Positions 22,501-32,918 of a DNA stretch of 64,000 nucleotides are shown piece after piece. This DNA is from Apoderus coryli (taxonomy: Eukaryota > Arthropoda > Insecta > Coleoptera > Attelabidae). The notes under the pieces are model-generated. The model made no database searches and was not told the origin of the DNA. It was given only the letters and a program-made list of their open reading frames with translations. The position numbers and the translations under genes were made by a program. Numbering within the stretch: the stretch's first letter is position 1; the number at the start of each line of letters is the position of its first letter. The DNA lies in the NCBI GenBank assembly GCA_911728435.2, contig OU452199.1, forward strand, positions 16,378,860 to 16,442,859, written 5' to 3'.

Positions 22501-25500
22501 TACGGAAAGTAATATACCACATATATTCTCCACCATAGAATTTACTTCTTTGGAATTTGTGCCAAAAATTAGTTCTGAACAAAGTGCTACTGAAGCTGAC
22601 GCTGGCCCTACAGACGATTATGACGAAATTAACAATAATCGAAATCAACAACGATCCGACAATAATAGTTCTTCTGCGTCAGTTTCTTTGGAAAATGGAT
22701 CTACGGTATCTCGAAATGTTGCGATAAATAAAGGAAGTTCAAACAACCAGATTGATGTACAAACATCTTCAGATATAAACATTATAGAATCTTCGGAAAC
22801 TTCAAATATAATAGGGATTGATATTTCACAAACAATCTCAGAACCAAACCTTGAAGTCATGAACTCCAAAACAAAAAATCAAGATAATGAACAATACGTT
22901 ACTGAAGATATAGATGCTGGTCCTACAGACGAATATGAACAAACTGACATAAGCGAAGATCAGCAATTTACTAAAACCGATATATTTTCAACTTCTGTGA
23001 CAACAAATATACAACTAGTAGAACAGACAGCTGTTATTAATGATACTACAGAATTATCTGGAACTTCAGAAGAGAATAATAGTTTATATACTATTTTTGA
23101 AACAACTTTCCATACGAACGAAATGATTGATACACATTTAGATTCTGTGTCAAGTTCTTTAGAAGAAGAAGATGAAGAAATTAACAGTGAACAAGATATT
23201 TCTACAAACCAACGAAATACATTTGTAACAAATGTGACATCCAAAACCACTATAAATATAAAATCCTCAAATACAGAAAAAAGCTTCAGTATAGAGAGCA
23301 CTCCGGAAACAACTCATGAAGTCATGGATTTTGACGAGGTTAATGGAAAATACACAGGTTCTAGTTACTTATATGGTGAAACAACAACTAATGACACACC
23401 TTATACGCGAGAAGTTTTAATATCTGGAGGACGGAATACCTCACTGGCAACTAATATTTTACTTAGTAGTGAATCGCCTTTAGAGTATACAAATAATCAA
23501 GAAGTAAGCCTAACTAAAAGCGAGAGTGATATTTTAGATACAGATAGGAGTTTGAAAATTATTCAGGTATCTTCTAGTCAAGATAATGAAAATTCGTCTC
23601 AAAAAGGGTCTGTAACGGTTGATATTTCTACAGATGTCCAATACACAGATTCTTCAAGTGAAGGAATTGCTAGTACAAGAAGTTTTATAACAAACGAAGC
23701 AACAGATTTATTAGAAGGTAGCAATAAAGAAACATTTGGTAGTCACGCTGTAAGTAGTGCAGTTTCAAAAATATCGAAAAATGTTCAACCTGATATCTCA
23801 GAGTTAAATGACATGGAAGAAAATTATAGAACAGACGAATCGGTTAAAAGTTCTGTAAGACAATCTACTTCATCTGAGCAATTAAAAACTATTGAACAAG
23901 TTGATTCTAGTGACATACACTACATAGAAACAACTGAAGGCTATACAAAAAATGATGTTGCACACTCAGAAAATATATTAGATAACAATGACAAATCTGT
24001 AGAAGTTACGGCTTACAGCTCTACAAGTTTATATGATAAGAACTCTATGACTCGCCAGTCTGTTGAGGTCACAAACGCTTTGGAGACAGAAGAAATAGAA
24101 GATATTACTTTAGCAACCGTTTTGGAAAATGAGAGTATTACTGAAAATAATAATAAAAACGGTCCAGACACCTCCAAAAGCTTTCAACCAATTACTGCTG
24201 GAGATGCTAATGAAGAGCAAAATACTTCTGTAGAAGGGGAAACTAAAACGGAAGAGAAAAATATACAAGATAAAGCAGACAACATTGAAGAAGAAACATC
24301 CGAGAAACTGAAAGACACGACAATCACCAATCACTTCAGTGATATAGAAAACACAAAAAAACATGATACATTTTCTGTGAGTTCTCCAAGTAGATCTCTT
24401 ATTGAGTCAAAATTTGGCTCAACATATAATACACAAATTCCGTATTTACCCGAAGAAGGAGAAGATGAAAATATACAAGATAAAACAGATAACATTGAAG
24501 AAGAAACATCCGAGAAATTGAAAGACACTACAATCACCAATCACTTCAGTGACATAGAAAACACAATAAAACATGATAAATTTTCTATGAGTTCTTCAAG
24601 TAGATCTCTTATTGATTCAAAATTTGGTTCAACATATAATACACCAATTCCGGATTTGCCTAAAGAAGGGGAAAAGAAAACGGAAGATAAAAATATACAA
24701 GATAAAACAGACAACATTAAAGAAGACACATCCGAGAAATTGAAAGACACTACAATCACCAATCACTTCAGTGACATAGAAAACACAATAACACATGATA
24801 CATTTTTTATGAGTTCTTCAAGTAGCTCTCTTATCGATTCAAAATTTGGCTCAACATATAATACAGAAATTCCGCATTTACCTGAAGACGGGGAAAATAA
24901 AACGGAAGATAAAAATATACAAGATAAAACAGACAACATTGAAGAAGATACATCCGAGAAATTGAAAGACACTACAATCACCAATCACGTCAGTGACATA
25001 GAAAACACAATAAAACATGATACATTTTCTATGAGTTCTTCACGTAGATCTCTTATTGATTCAAAATTAGGCGTGCTTAAAGATTCTAATACCTTTAAAT
25101 CTATTCCAACTGAACATGTTCCTGAAGAGGAAAATACTTTTAGAGAGGAGGGAACTAAAACCCAAGATGAAAGTATACAAGACAATACTAAAGAAACATC
25201 GGAAGTGGAAATAACTTCGCACACAATTATCGATAATAACAACAGCTTAGAAACTACTTATAATAAAGAAACAGACTTAACAGATACAAACACAGTCGAG
25301 GAAGATTATAGTATACAAGATAGAACTGATAATATTGAAGAAACATCCGGGGAAGAAAATATTTCAAATACAGATAGAGAAAAAATAAAAACAGTGATGG
25401 AATCAAGTACAATGGAGAATAATGAGGATGAAGAAGTTAATGAATTAGATACTGGAGAAGTCAGTCGAGATAAGGATCAAAATCTTGACAAAAACAAAAA

Positions 25501-28500
25501 AGCTGAAAATAGTCAGGCTACAAATTTGATAGAAAATACTTTAGTTACATATTATGCAAAAGACGAAGACACTTTTGAACGAGATGACACAACAGCAAAT
25601 GTTGAAACATATGAAGAAAATACCTCGGATGAAACAAATATCTTACATACGAACGAAGTTTTACAAAAACATACAGAAAAATCTGATGTTGAAAACAAAT
25701 TCTCATTTAATACGTTAGCTCATAAACATTTCACTGGATTTGCGGGACCTGAAGCACTTGCAAATATTAAAACATCATTGCCCAAATTTTCCAATTATGT
25801 GGATAATGAGGAAGATATTAAAGTTAATATCAGTGAGCCTCTTAGAAATATATCACATAGTGAAAAGGTGCATGAAACTGAAAGTATCTCTATAATTTCA
25901 CATACGAATGCAGACAAACAAGTAGATTTTAATAAAATGAGCAAACACGTTGGTCATGAAAATACATATCATAACACTGAGAGCATGGAATCAGTCAGTA
26001 ACATCAGTGAAAAAGAAAACGAATTATTCTCTACATCTAGTCATTTAACAAACAAAGTAAATTCACTGTCTGAAAATGAATTTGAAACGGAAAATACGTT
26101 TATGACAGAGCATGGTGTCAATACTGAGAAAAATATACCAACCGCAGAAAAAAGTTCTCAAATAAGCGTTGCATCGGAAGATGAAACTGGTGCTATTGAA
26201 AAAGACACTGAAATGGAACTAACTAAAGAAACAAAATTTACGGATTTTCGAAGTAACAGCGGTTCAATGAACACATTATTCAGTTCTAAAGATAGCATAT
26301 CAAAAGAAAATATTCATACTACAGCTCATACTCGCTTCCCTAAAGAAAGTGCAGAAACAGAGGAAACTTTAGTGACTACAGAAACGCATTTCGAGACCGA
26401 AAGCCGTGAAACTAGTGAAAATTCTGTAGAAACTGTGGAAAAAAATACGAAAGCTGAAAAAACGGTTTCAACTATAGCCTCAAATTCTGGGATTGAGAGC
26501 AGTGGGATTCCGTCAATTTCAAATACTTTCCTAAAAAGTGATGAAGACATGGAAACTGAAAGTGTCGATGCAGAAACAGAAAGTAATAACACGAACCAAA
26601 ATACTGAGGTCAGTGAGGAACCATTTACCACAGAATACAATTCTGAGATTGATAAATATTCTATTATGTCAACAACTGAAGAAAGTGTCGAAATCGAAAA
26701 AGTTGTGGTGACTTCAGAATCAAACTTTCCGAGTGAAATCAGTGAGATTACATTGAGTTCAGAAATCTTACTGACTTCCAAAGAAAGTACTAAAAATGAA
26801 GAAACTAAAACTGTCCAAACTAAATCTGACAATAATGGTGCAGCCGAAAGCGCTGATATGAAAGAAACAGTATTCACAACAGAATCATATTCTGATATAG
26901 AAGATGATTATATAGCTTCAACTATGCTTTCTACCGAAGATAATCAGGATATTGGATATACTAGGCAAAATATTCAAACTAGTACTATTTTTTCTGAAGA
27001 AAATGTGGAAACGAAAGAGTCTCTAATGACGTCCGAAGAATCAACCTTTCAGAACGAAAGTAGCAGCGTTATTACTACATCGACAATTGTTTTATCCTCT
27101 GATAATAGTGATGAAGATACAGAAACTGAAAGTGTCCAGTCAGAAACTGAAAGTAACATGAACCAAAATACTGAGATCAGTGAAGAACCATTTGCTACAG
27201 AATACAATTCTGAGACTGACAAATATGATATGACGTCAATAACAGAAGAAAGTATCGAAAAAGTCCTGCTGACTTCAGAATCCAATTTTCCGAGCGAAAT
27301 CACAGATATTAAATCAAGTTCAGAAATCTTACTAACTTCGGAAGAAAGTGCTAAAAATGAAGGAACAGAAAATGTGGAAACGAAAGAGTCTTTAGGGACG
27401 TCAGAAGAATCAACCTTTCAGAACGAAAGTAGCAGCTTTATTACTACATCGACAATTATTTTATCCTCTGATAATGTTGATGAAGATACAGGAACTGAAA
27501 GTGTCCAGTCAGAAACTGAAAGTAACATGAACCAAAATACTGAGCTCAGTGAAGAACCATTTGCTACAGAATACAATTCTGAGACTGACAAATATGATAT
27601 GACGTCAATAACAGAAGAAAGTGTCGAAAAAGTCCTGCTGACTTCAGAATCCAATTTTCCGAGCGAAATCACAGATATTAAATCAAGTTCAGAAATCTTA
27701 CTAACTTCAAAAGAAAGTGCTAAAAATGAAGGAACAGAAAATGTGGAAACGAAAGAGTCTTTAGGGACGTCAGAAGAATCAACCTTTCAGAACGAAAGTA
27801 GCAGCTTTATTACTACATCGACAATTATTTTATCCTCTGATAATGGTGATGAAGATACAGAAACTACAAGTGTCGAGTCAGAAACTAAAAGTAAGACAAA
27901 CCAAAATTCTGAAATCAGTGAACAACCTACAGAATATGATTCTGAGACTGATAAATATTCTATTACGTCAACATCAGAAGAATCACAATCGAATTTTCCG
28001 AGCGAAATCACAGAGATTACATATAGTTCAGAGATCTTACTAACTTCCGAAGAAAGTGCTGAAAATGAAGAAACTAAATATGTCCAAACTAAATCAAACA
28101 ATGTTTCAGACGAAAGTGCTAAGATGCAAGAAACAATATCCAAAACAGAATCATATTCTGATAAAGAAAATGACATAACTTCAACAGTGACTTCTTTCGA
28201 AGATAATCAGAGCCTTGGAACTGCCTCTACTACATCTGAAATAAATGTGCAAAATATTGAAACTACGACTATTTTATCTGAAGAAAATGATCAAACAGAA
28301 AAGCCTTTGATGACGCCAGAAGGATCAAATGTTCAGAGCGAAAGTAGTAGCCTTATTGCTCCATCAACAATTATCTTATCTTCTGTAGAAACTGATGAAG
28401 ATCAAAAAACAAAACATGGTGAATCACAAACTGAAAGCAATAACAAAAACCAAAATACTGAGATTAGTGAAGATACATTTATCACAGATTCCGATGCTGA

Positions 28501-29036
28501 CTTTGATGCATATTCAATTACTTCAACATCTGAAGAAAATAGCGAAACTGAAGTGGCTCTGTTGAGTAGCGAATCAAATTTTCCGATTGAAAGCAGTGAG
28601 AATACACCAAGTTCAGAAATCTTATTAACTTCTGAAAAAAATGAAGTTACTATAAATGTTCAATCTAAATCCAACCCGAATGTTACCGACGAAAGTGCTA
28701 AAATACAAGAAATCACCACAGAATCATATTCTGTTATAGAAGAAAAAGATAATCAGAGTACAAACACCTCAACTATATCTGCAATTACAGAAATAACAGA
28801 TACCAATTTGGAGACAAAAAGTACTCAATTATCAACTACATTATTAAAATCAAGTGAAGAACAGACTATAATTTCACCCGGAGATGTTGCTGAAACTGAA
28901 GCATCTGTCCAAGCTGAGGAGACGATATCAACTACATATGAAAATGACATTACCATAGAAAATATTTCGTCAGAAACGATCAGTATTCCAGTTGAGATAG
29001 CTACTGCATCGGAATTGTCAGCAACAACTACTGAAG
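16575..29036 (+). CDS. Giant mucin-like membrane protein, exon 8 (12.46-kb Ser/Thr-rich exon)
   Basis: A single exon of 12,462 nt, open throughout, between ttatttcag and GAA G|GTAAGC; phase 1 on both sides. About 4,154 residues, overwhelmingly Ser, Thr, Glu, Asn and Ile/Val: a mucin-like, presumably O-glycosylated rod. I see only eight cysteines, in four CxxC motifs: ICQVC (16769), LCEIC (17090), LCEIC (18521), LCEPC (21623). Four unrelated tandem-repeat families lie in order (147-, 342-, 222- and 369-bp units; see separate entries). A basic interlude (about 21830-21980) carries several dibasic sites (TKRGV, KRANF, KRRLLS) and a less biased region with KFGRSVKKST. The motif DAGPTD[DE]Y occurs twice (22600, 22915). 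The many minus-strand ORFs over this exon are shadows. Confidence 0.85.
17309..18484 (+). repeat. 147-bp (49-residue) tandem repeat, 8 copies
   Basis: The unit encodes TTIKTISSVISTLP, EINTNPTLTQ and MSDEVTTVSTE in order. Eight head-to-tail copies are nearly identical; neighbouring aatgattc landmarks at 17603 and 17750 give the 147-bp period. A further single copy sits upstream at about 16910-17050. The copies alternate ANDS, GNDS and GSDS at the junction, suggesting growth by duplication of multi-unit blocks. Confidence 0.95.
19488..21480 (+). repeat. 342-bp (114-residue) tandem repeat, about 6 copies
   Basis: The period is shown by GKTTENK-type landmarks at 19489, 19831, 20173 and 20515, each 342 bp apart. 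The unit holds GKTTENKPLKIENTISS, ESHMSKPQLTTT, SNTLTTRNI and STEKTSVNT. Copies 2 and 3 are almost identical, copy 4 has lost about 12 residues, copies 5 and 6 are diverged, and a partial copy ends the array. Confidence 0.9.
24261..25070 (+). repeat. 222-bp (74-residue) tandem repeat, 4 copies
   Basis: Each unit encodes NIQDKTDNIEE, TSEKLKDTTITNH, SDIENTIKHDTF and SLIDSKFGSTYNT. The central period is 222 bp (equivalent points at 24541, 24763, 24985); the first unit is shorter, 210 bp. Composition differs from the rest of the exon: more Lys, Asp and His. Confidence 0.9.
26530..28760 (+). repeat. 369-bp (123-residue) tandem repeat, 3 close and 2 diverged copies
   Basis: The unit encodes EESTFQNESSS, SSDN.DEDTETESVQ, EEPFATEYNSETDKY, SNFPSEIT and SSEILLTSEES. 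Three copies (about 27000-28090) are nearly identical, with equivalent points 27049, 27418 and 27787. Diverged partial copies flank them at about 26530-26900 and 28280-28760. Confidence 0.9.
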
Positions 29037-29254
29037 GTAAGCTACATCGTACAATAATTGAGTTATTTTGAATAAACAGAGGTCCTTTCAAAATAAAATA
29101 AGTCATTATGTTATGGTCTACTCAACGTCAATTTAAATGATGTACCCAAGGTCTTTAACAATTGATTTTAATTTTTTGTCATTTTCTTTTTTCCTTCATA
29201 TTTCCGTTACTATTAGAGTTACGTGAAAATTGATGATGATGTCATAAAAGTTAT

Positions 29255-29547
29255 ATGACAAGTGGCTATATATTTATTATTTATAGATCTATATTATTGA
29301 AAACGATTAATGCCGATTAATCTATTAATTACGACGGCCATTTAATCTTCTAAAGGAAAAGGAAAAGTGTGATTATTATTTTAATAAAAACTATTCAAAT
29401 GGCCGTCGTAATAATCTATTGTCATGAAAAGTTATCAATAATCTGGATGACACAAGTCTATTTAGTGAAAATGTATCCATTTTATTTGTAAATCTGCTTA
29501 AAATAAGGTTTTTATTAAGTTTGACTAAATATATAGCCACTTATCAT
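29255..29547. repeat. Foldback repeat in intron 8
   Basis: The outer arms atgacaagtggctatatatt (29255) and its inverse at 29526-29547 match over about 20 bp with few differences. Nearer the centre ttacgacggccatt (29330) and aatggccgtcgtaa (about 29399) are exact inverses. No coding sequence. Likely a MITE. The remaining intron, up to the next exon, shows nothing else recognised. Confidence 0.7.
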
Positions 29548-30378
29548 ACAGAGTTATAAACAAGAAATAATGAAAATTGGAAGTGTCCCACTTGAGAAAA
29601 CAAAGTCGATAGCGTTATCTTAAATAATTGGGTACGCCACTGTATTTAGCATCAAATTTTTTACAACTTTTATAAAAACATTAATTGTATAATTTCTTGT
29701 CCAAACAATAGCTATTAGCATTTTTCAAAGTCCTTATTCACTAAGAATCCACCACTATTTATAAAATAAATTTTCAGATAACTCGAATAGTAGGTAGCTG
29801 AAAAATACTTAATATGCTGTATCTATTACGGTTTAGGCTGTACCGTATCCAAAAATAGAAATTTGCACACCCAAAAATTTAAACAGTAAAATTATAATCT
29901 CGCTTAACATAGAAATACGACAATTTGATTTTTTGAAAATGATACGAATATAAAATCAAAACAAAAAAGTTTATACTAGAGGTATAGGTACTTAATGTGT
30001 TCATTTAAAAATGACTAGTTCTGAAGCCAAAACAAAAATTGACGGGATCAATTTTCAAAGAGATGATTTAGTCCAGTTTATAACTTGTAAAAAATTAGAT
30101 CGAGAAAAAACTAATCTAGTCAACTTTAGGTATTAAAAACTAATTTCGTTCCCAATTATTAATTTAACGAATTTCTTTGTCAAGTAGGTATGCTCTGTAT
30201 ACTGATATTATTGTTCGAAATATCATGACATACAGCTGTCATATTGTCATTTTATTCAGTTGTAAACGAATAGAATTTTTCTGTTATTATTTTTTATATA
30301 AAATTATAAATTTTATGCTACAAAAATTAAATAATTATAAAAAACGTGGAGTTAAAAATTACAAAAAATATAAAAAAG

Positions 30379-30438
30379 ATATTGGTACCACGCCGTTATG
30401 TGATTTATGCAATAAGTTTGACGAAGACAAACAGCCAG
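30379..30438 (+). CDS. Giant mucin-like membrane protein, small exon 9 (CxxC)
   Basis: The 3' end is firm: CAG CCA G|GTAGGC at 30438/30439, phase 1, joining exon 10 to give PGGNLLDLQP. The frame carries TTPLCDLCNKFDEDKQPG, with the family CxxC motif (Cys codons 30399 and 30408). The 5' boundary is uncertain. Phase requires an AG before a two-base start; 30377-30378 (shown) or 30350-30351 both fit, but neither has a pyrimidine tract. The frame stays open upstream to 30177, so a longer exon is possible. Confidence 0.5.
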
Positions 30439-30959
30439 GTAGGCAAAAATACCAGTATATTATATTGATCAAGATTTTAAGCAGCGGCAGCGGCGGGATA
30501 TAATAAATGGAGTAAATATACCTATGTTATATTACAACTCTCATTACAATGAAATCAAGAAGGTGCGGATATATCAAGGAATTAACAACAATTAAGTAAC
30601 TTTGTATTCTCATCTAAATTACAAATATGCTCTCAAAAATGTTACTCATTTTGACACTCTCTCTGTGGTCTGTATTGAAGTCCGTCGTGCATCGTCAACA
30701 CTATTTTATACAATGCTACGACACGACCACGGATAATCCGCAGGTGAAAGTCGCCCTAGCTAATATCCACTAAAGCCTCTTCGGTGAAAGGACCTATCTG
30801 ATAGTAGATACCTGAAGGGAAGAATTCTAGTCCTACGAGAACTCTGATCTCAATATCAGAAGGCCTGGGACTATGTCCTGAAGGTCCATCCATCATCTGG
30901 TGTGTCTCTTCTCGTTTGATGCTTTAGATGTCTGCTAAATTTGGTTGGAAATTCTGATG

Positions 30960-31275
30960 TTTCTAAATTTTTGGATTGTCTGTGCTTTGATTGTCGTCGG
31001 GATCGTAGAATTGCAATTGCCTTTTCAAAGACCGATGCTGTTCCGTAAATGAGTTTAGTCCCAAATTCTTACAAACATGGTCGTACTCACGTACCATGGT
31101 GCGTCGAGTGCCGTTCTGATAACATTGTTCTTTTTTGTTTCAAGTTTCTTCCGGTAATTCCTCGCTGCTTGTCTTCATGCCGCTGACACGTACGACATGA
31201 CCGGCCGAACGACAGCCTTGATGAGGAATAGCTTGCTTTTTAGTGGGAGTCTGATTTTTTACTGACCAAAGTGAG
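30960..31275 (-). mobile_element. Jockey-like LINE fragment (C-terminal RT region)
   Basis: The minus strand reads KLFLIKAVVRPVMSYVSAA, then RQAARNYRKKLETKKNNVIR and TALDAPWYVSTTMFV. This matches the C-terminal part of jockey-clade reverse transcriptases (family pattern: Y..LIRP.M.YA..W, then L...QN..LR....APWYV). Stops interrupt the frame. The adjacent 30680-30960 is probably the element's 3' end. Confidence 0.65.
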
Positions 31276-31589
31276 GTGCGCGTTGATACCGCCTGCTCCT
31301 TTCCGCATAGTGACATATACGAAGAAATCTGACAGACAAATTGTGTAAAAAGTTTTTTGGTCTGATTTTTTGCTGGTTTGTCATTACGAACTAACTTTCA
31401 AATCAATTGTATACATTTGATAGCTTATTGAGGTCGGTTGCTCACAAATGAATGAAATGAAAATGAAAAAAATTAGAGAAGCGTCATTAAATGATTTGCA
31501 AATATTAGAAATGTATTGCAATCTTAATTAGATAAGTTTAAATATAGATAAATGTTGCAAGATTACCTACGTTTACAAGAAATTTTCAT

Positions 31590-31965
31590 AGAAAAGATTT
31601 TAATTATAACTTAAATGGCAATGTGTTGAAGTCTGTAGAATTTGTAAAAGATCTGGGTGTGCTCTTGGACTCCAATTTGGTCTTTGAGGAACATGTTGAG
31701 AGTATTGTCGCTAAGGCTAATAGAAACTTGGGCTTCATATATCGTAGCCCAAGGGGCTTAAGAAGTCATTAATCTGTTTATATTCTATTATAGTAAGAAG
31801 TCACTTGGAATTTGCTTCGGTGGTTTGGAATCCAACTTATTTTAAATATGTAAATAGATTGGAAAAAGTCGAAAGTAAATTTATAAAGCATTTGAGTTTC
31901 AGGTTTCATGTTGAACGTATTCCAAACACATACGAAAATAATTTAGCCTTATATTAAATTGATAA
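31590..31965 (+). mobile_element. LINE RT fragment, opposite orientation
   Basis: Reads KSVEFVKDLGVLLDSNLVFE, EHVESIVAKANRNLGFIYR, then after a frame break SHLEFASVVWNPTY and RLEKVESKFIKHLSFR. These are the thumb-region motifs (LGV.LDS.L.F..H; R..LE....VW.P; I..LE..Q..F) of jockey/CR1-type elements. Broken by at least two frame changes. Confidence 0.7.
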
Positions 31966-32918
31966 ATTAGTCAAAATTTGCTTATATTATCAAAATCAAA
32001 ATAGATGTCTGCGTAAATTAATGACTCATATCAATGGTCGAACCGTATATTTAATTATACATCGGCTGTTTCGATGGCTTAAATCAACGAATAAAAAATT
32101 CGAATCATTCCCAGATCCAGAATATACACCAGATTTCCTCCAGCGACTCGACTGTTTCCTAAGTCCAAAAAAAAGGCTCGGACGTAAAAATGTTGTGGGC
32201 GACTAGAAATAAAGTGAAAAACTCACAATTTTTTTGATGACTTTCAGCCCCGGCCTTGACAAAGAGGTACTATTTCTAGTCCTTCATCTGTCCAGTAGTC
32301 TTAGATTCGCAGAGATATAGGTTATATTTCTCTATAATATGTAGATGGCTCAAAAATATTTAATTTGCAAACGGAGCCTTAGCTGGTGAGAAAAATGATT
32401 CTATTATGTCTTTCATTTCATTCAGGTACGCCAAAACGATTTTTTCTCAACATTAAAATATTAATTCTAATCTTTTTCGTTAAAAATATGACCAGCGACT
32501 GTTCTCTAAGAGTTTTCATCATTCTAACTCTACGAACTCTACGAATTTTGTCAATTCCTTAAATCTAGGTAGATATTACTCACAATTTAATGTTTAACAA
32601 TGTGAGATTATAATAATTTTTTGAAATTTCACTGTATTTCTCAGCAATAATAACATGAAAATGTCTATGACCTCAAGAGGCAGCCATCAAGTTGTGGGTA
32701 ACCGGAAAGTTCGTCGCATATAACTTCAAGCATCAGACCAAGGGATACAGACCTAACTCAATATGTCTTAAAATCAATTAAGAAATAATTCATATCACAG
32801 GGGAGTATAATATGACCGAGAGAAATGCACTTTGGTTAATCGTTATACTTCGTATGCATAAGTTTACAATGATTGTTTTTATATTCTAGACAAGTACCTA
32901 ATTGAGAACTTTTTTCAG

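Noticed and set aside
16575..29036. CRISPR-like or satellite reading of the tandem repeats
   Set aside because: All units keep one open frame, are multiples of three and lack spacers: they are coding minisatellites.
16684..29106. Many minus-strand ORFs of 60-211 codons rich in Val/Ser/Phe
   Set aside because: They mirror the Ser/Thr/Glu repeats of the sense exon (same 222-, 342- and 369-bp periods) and have no splice or start context of their own.
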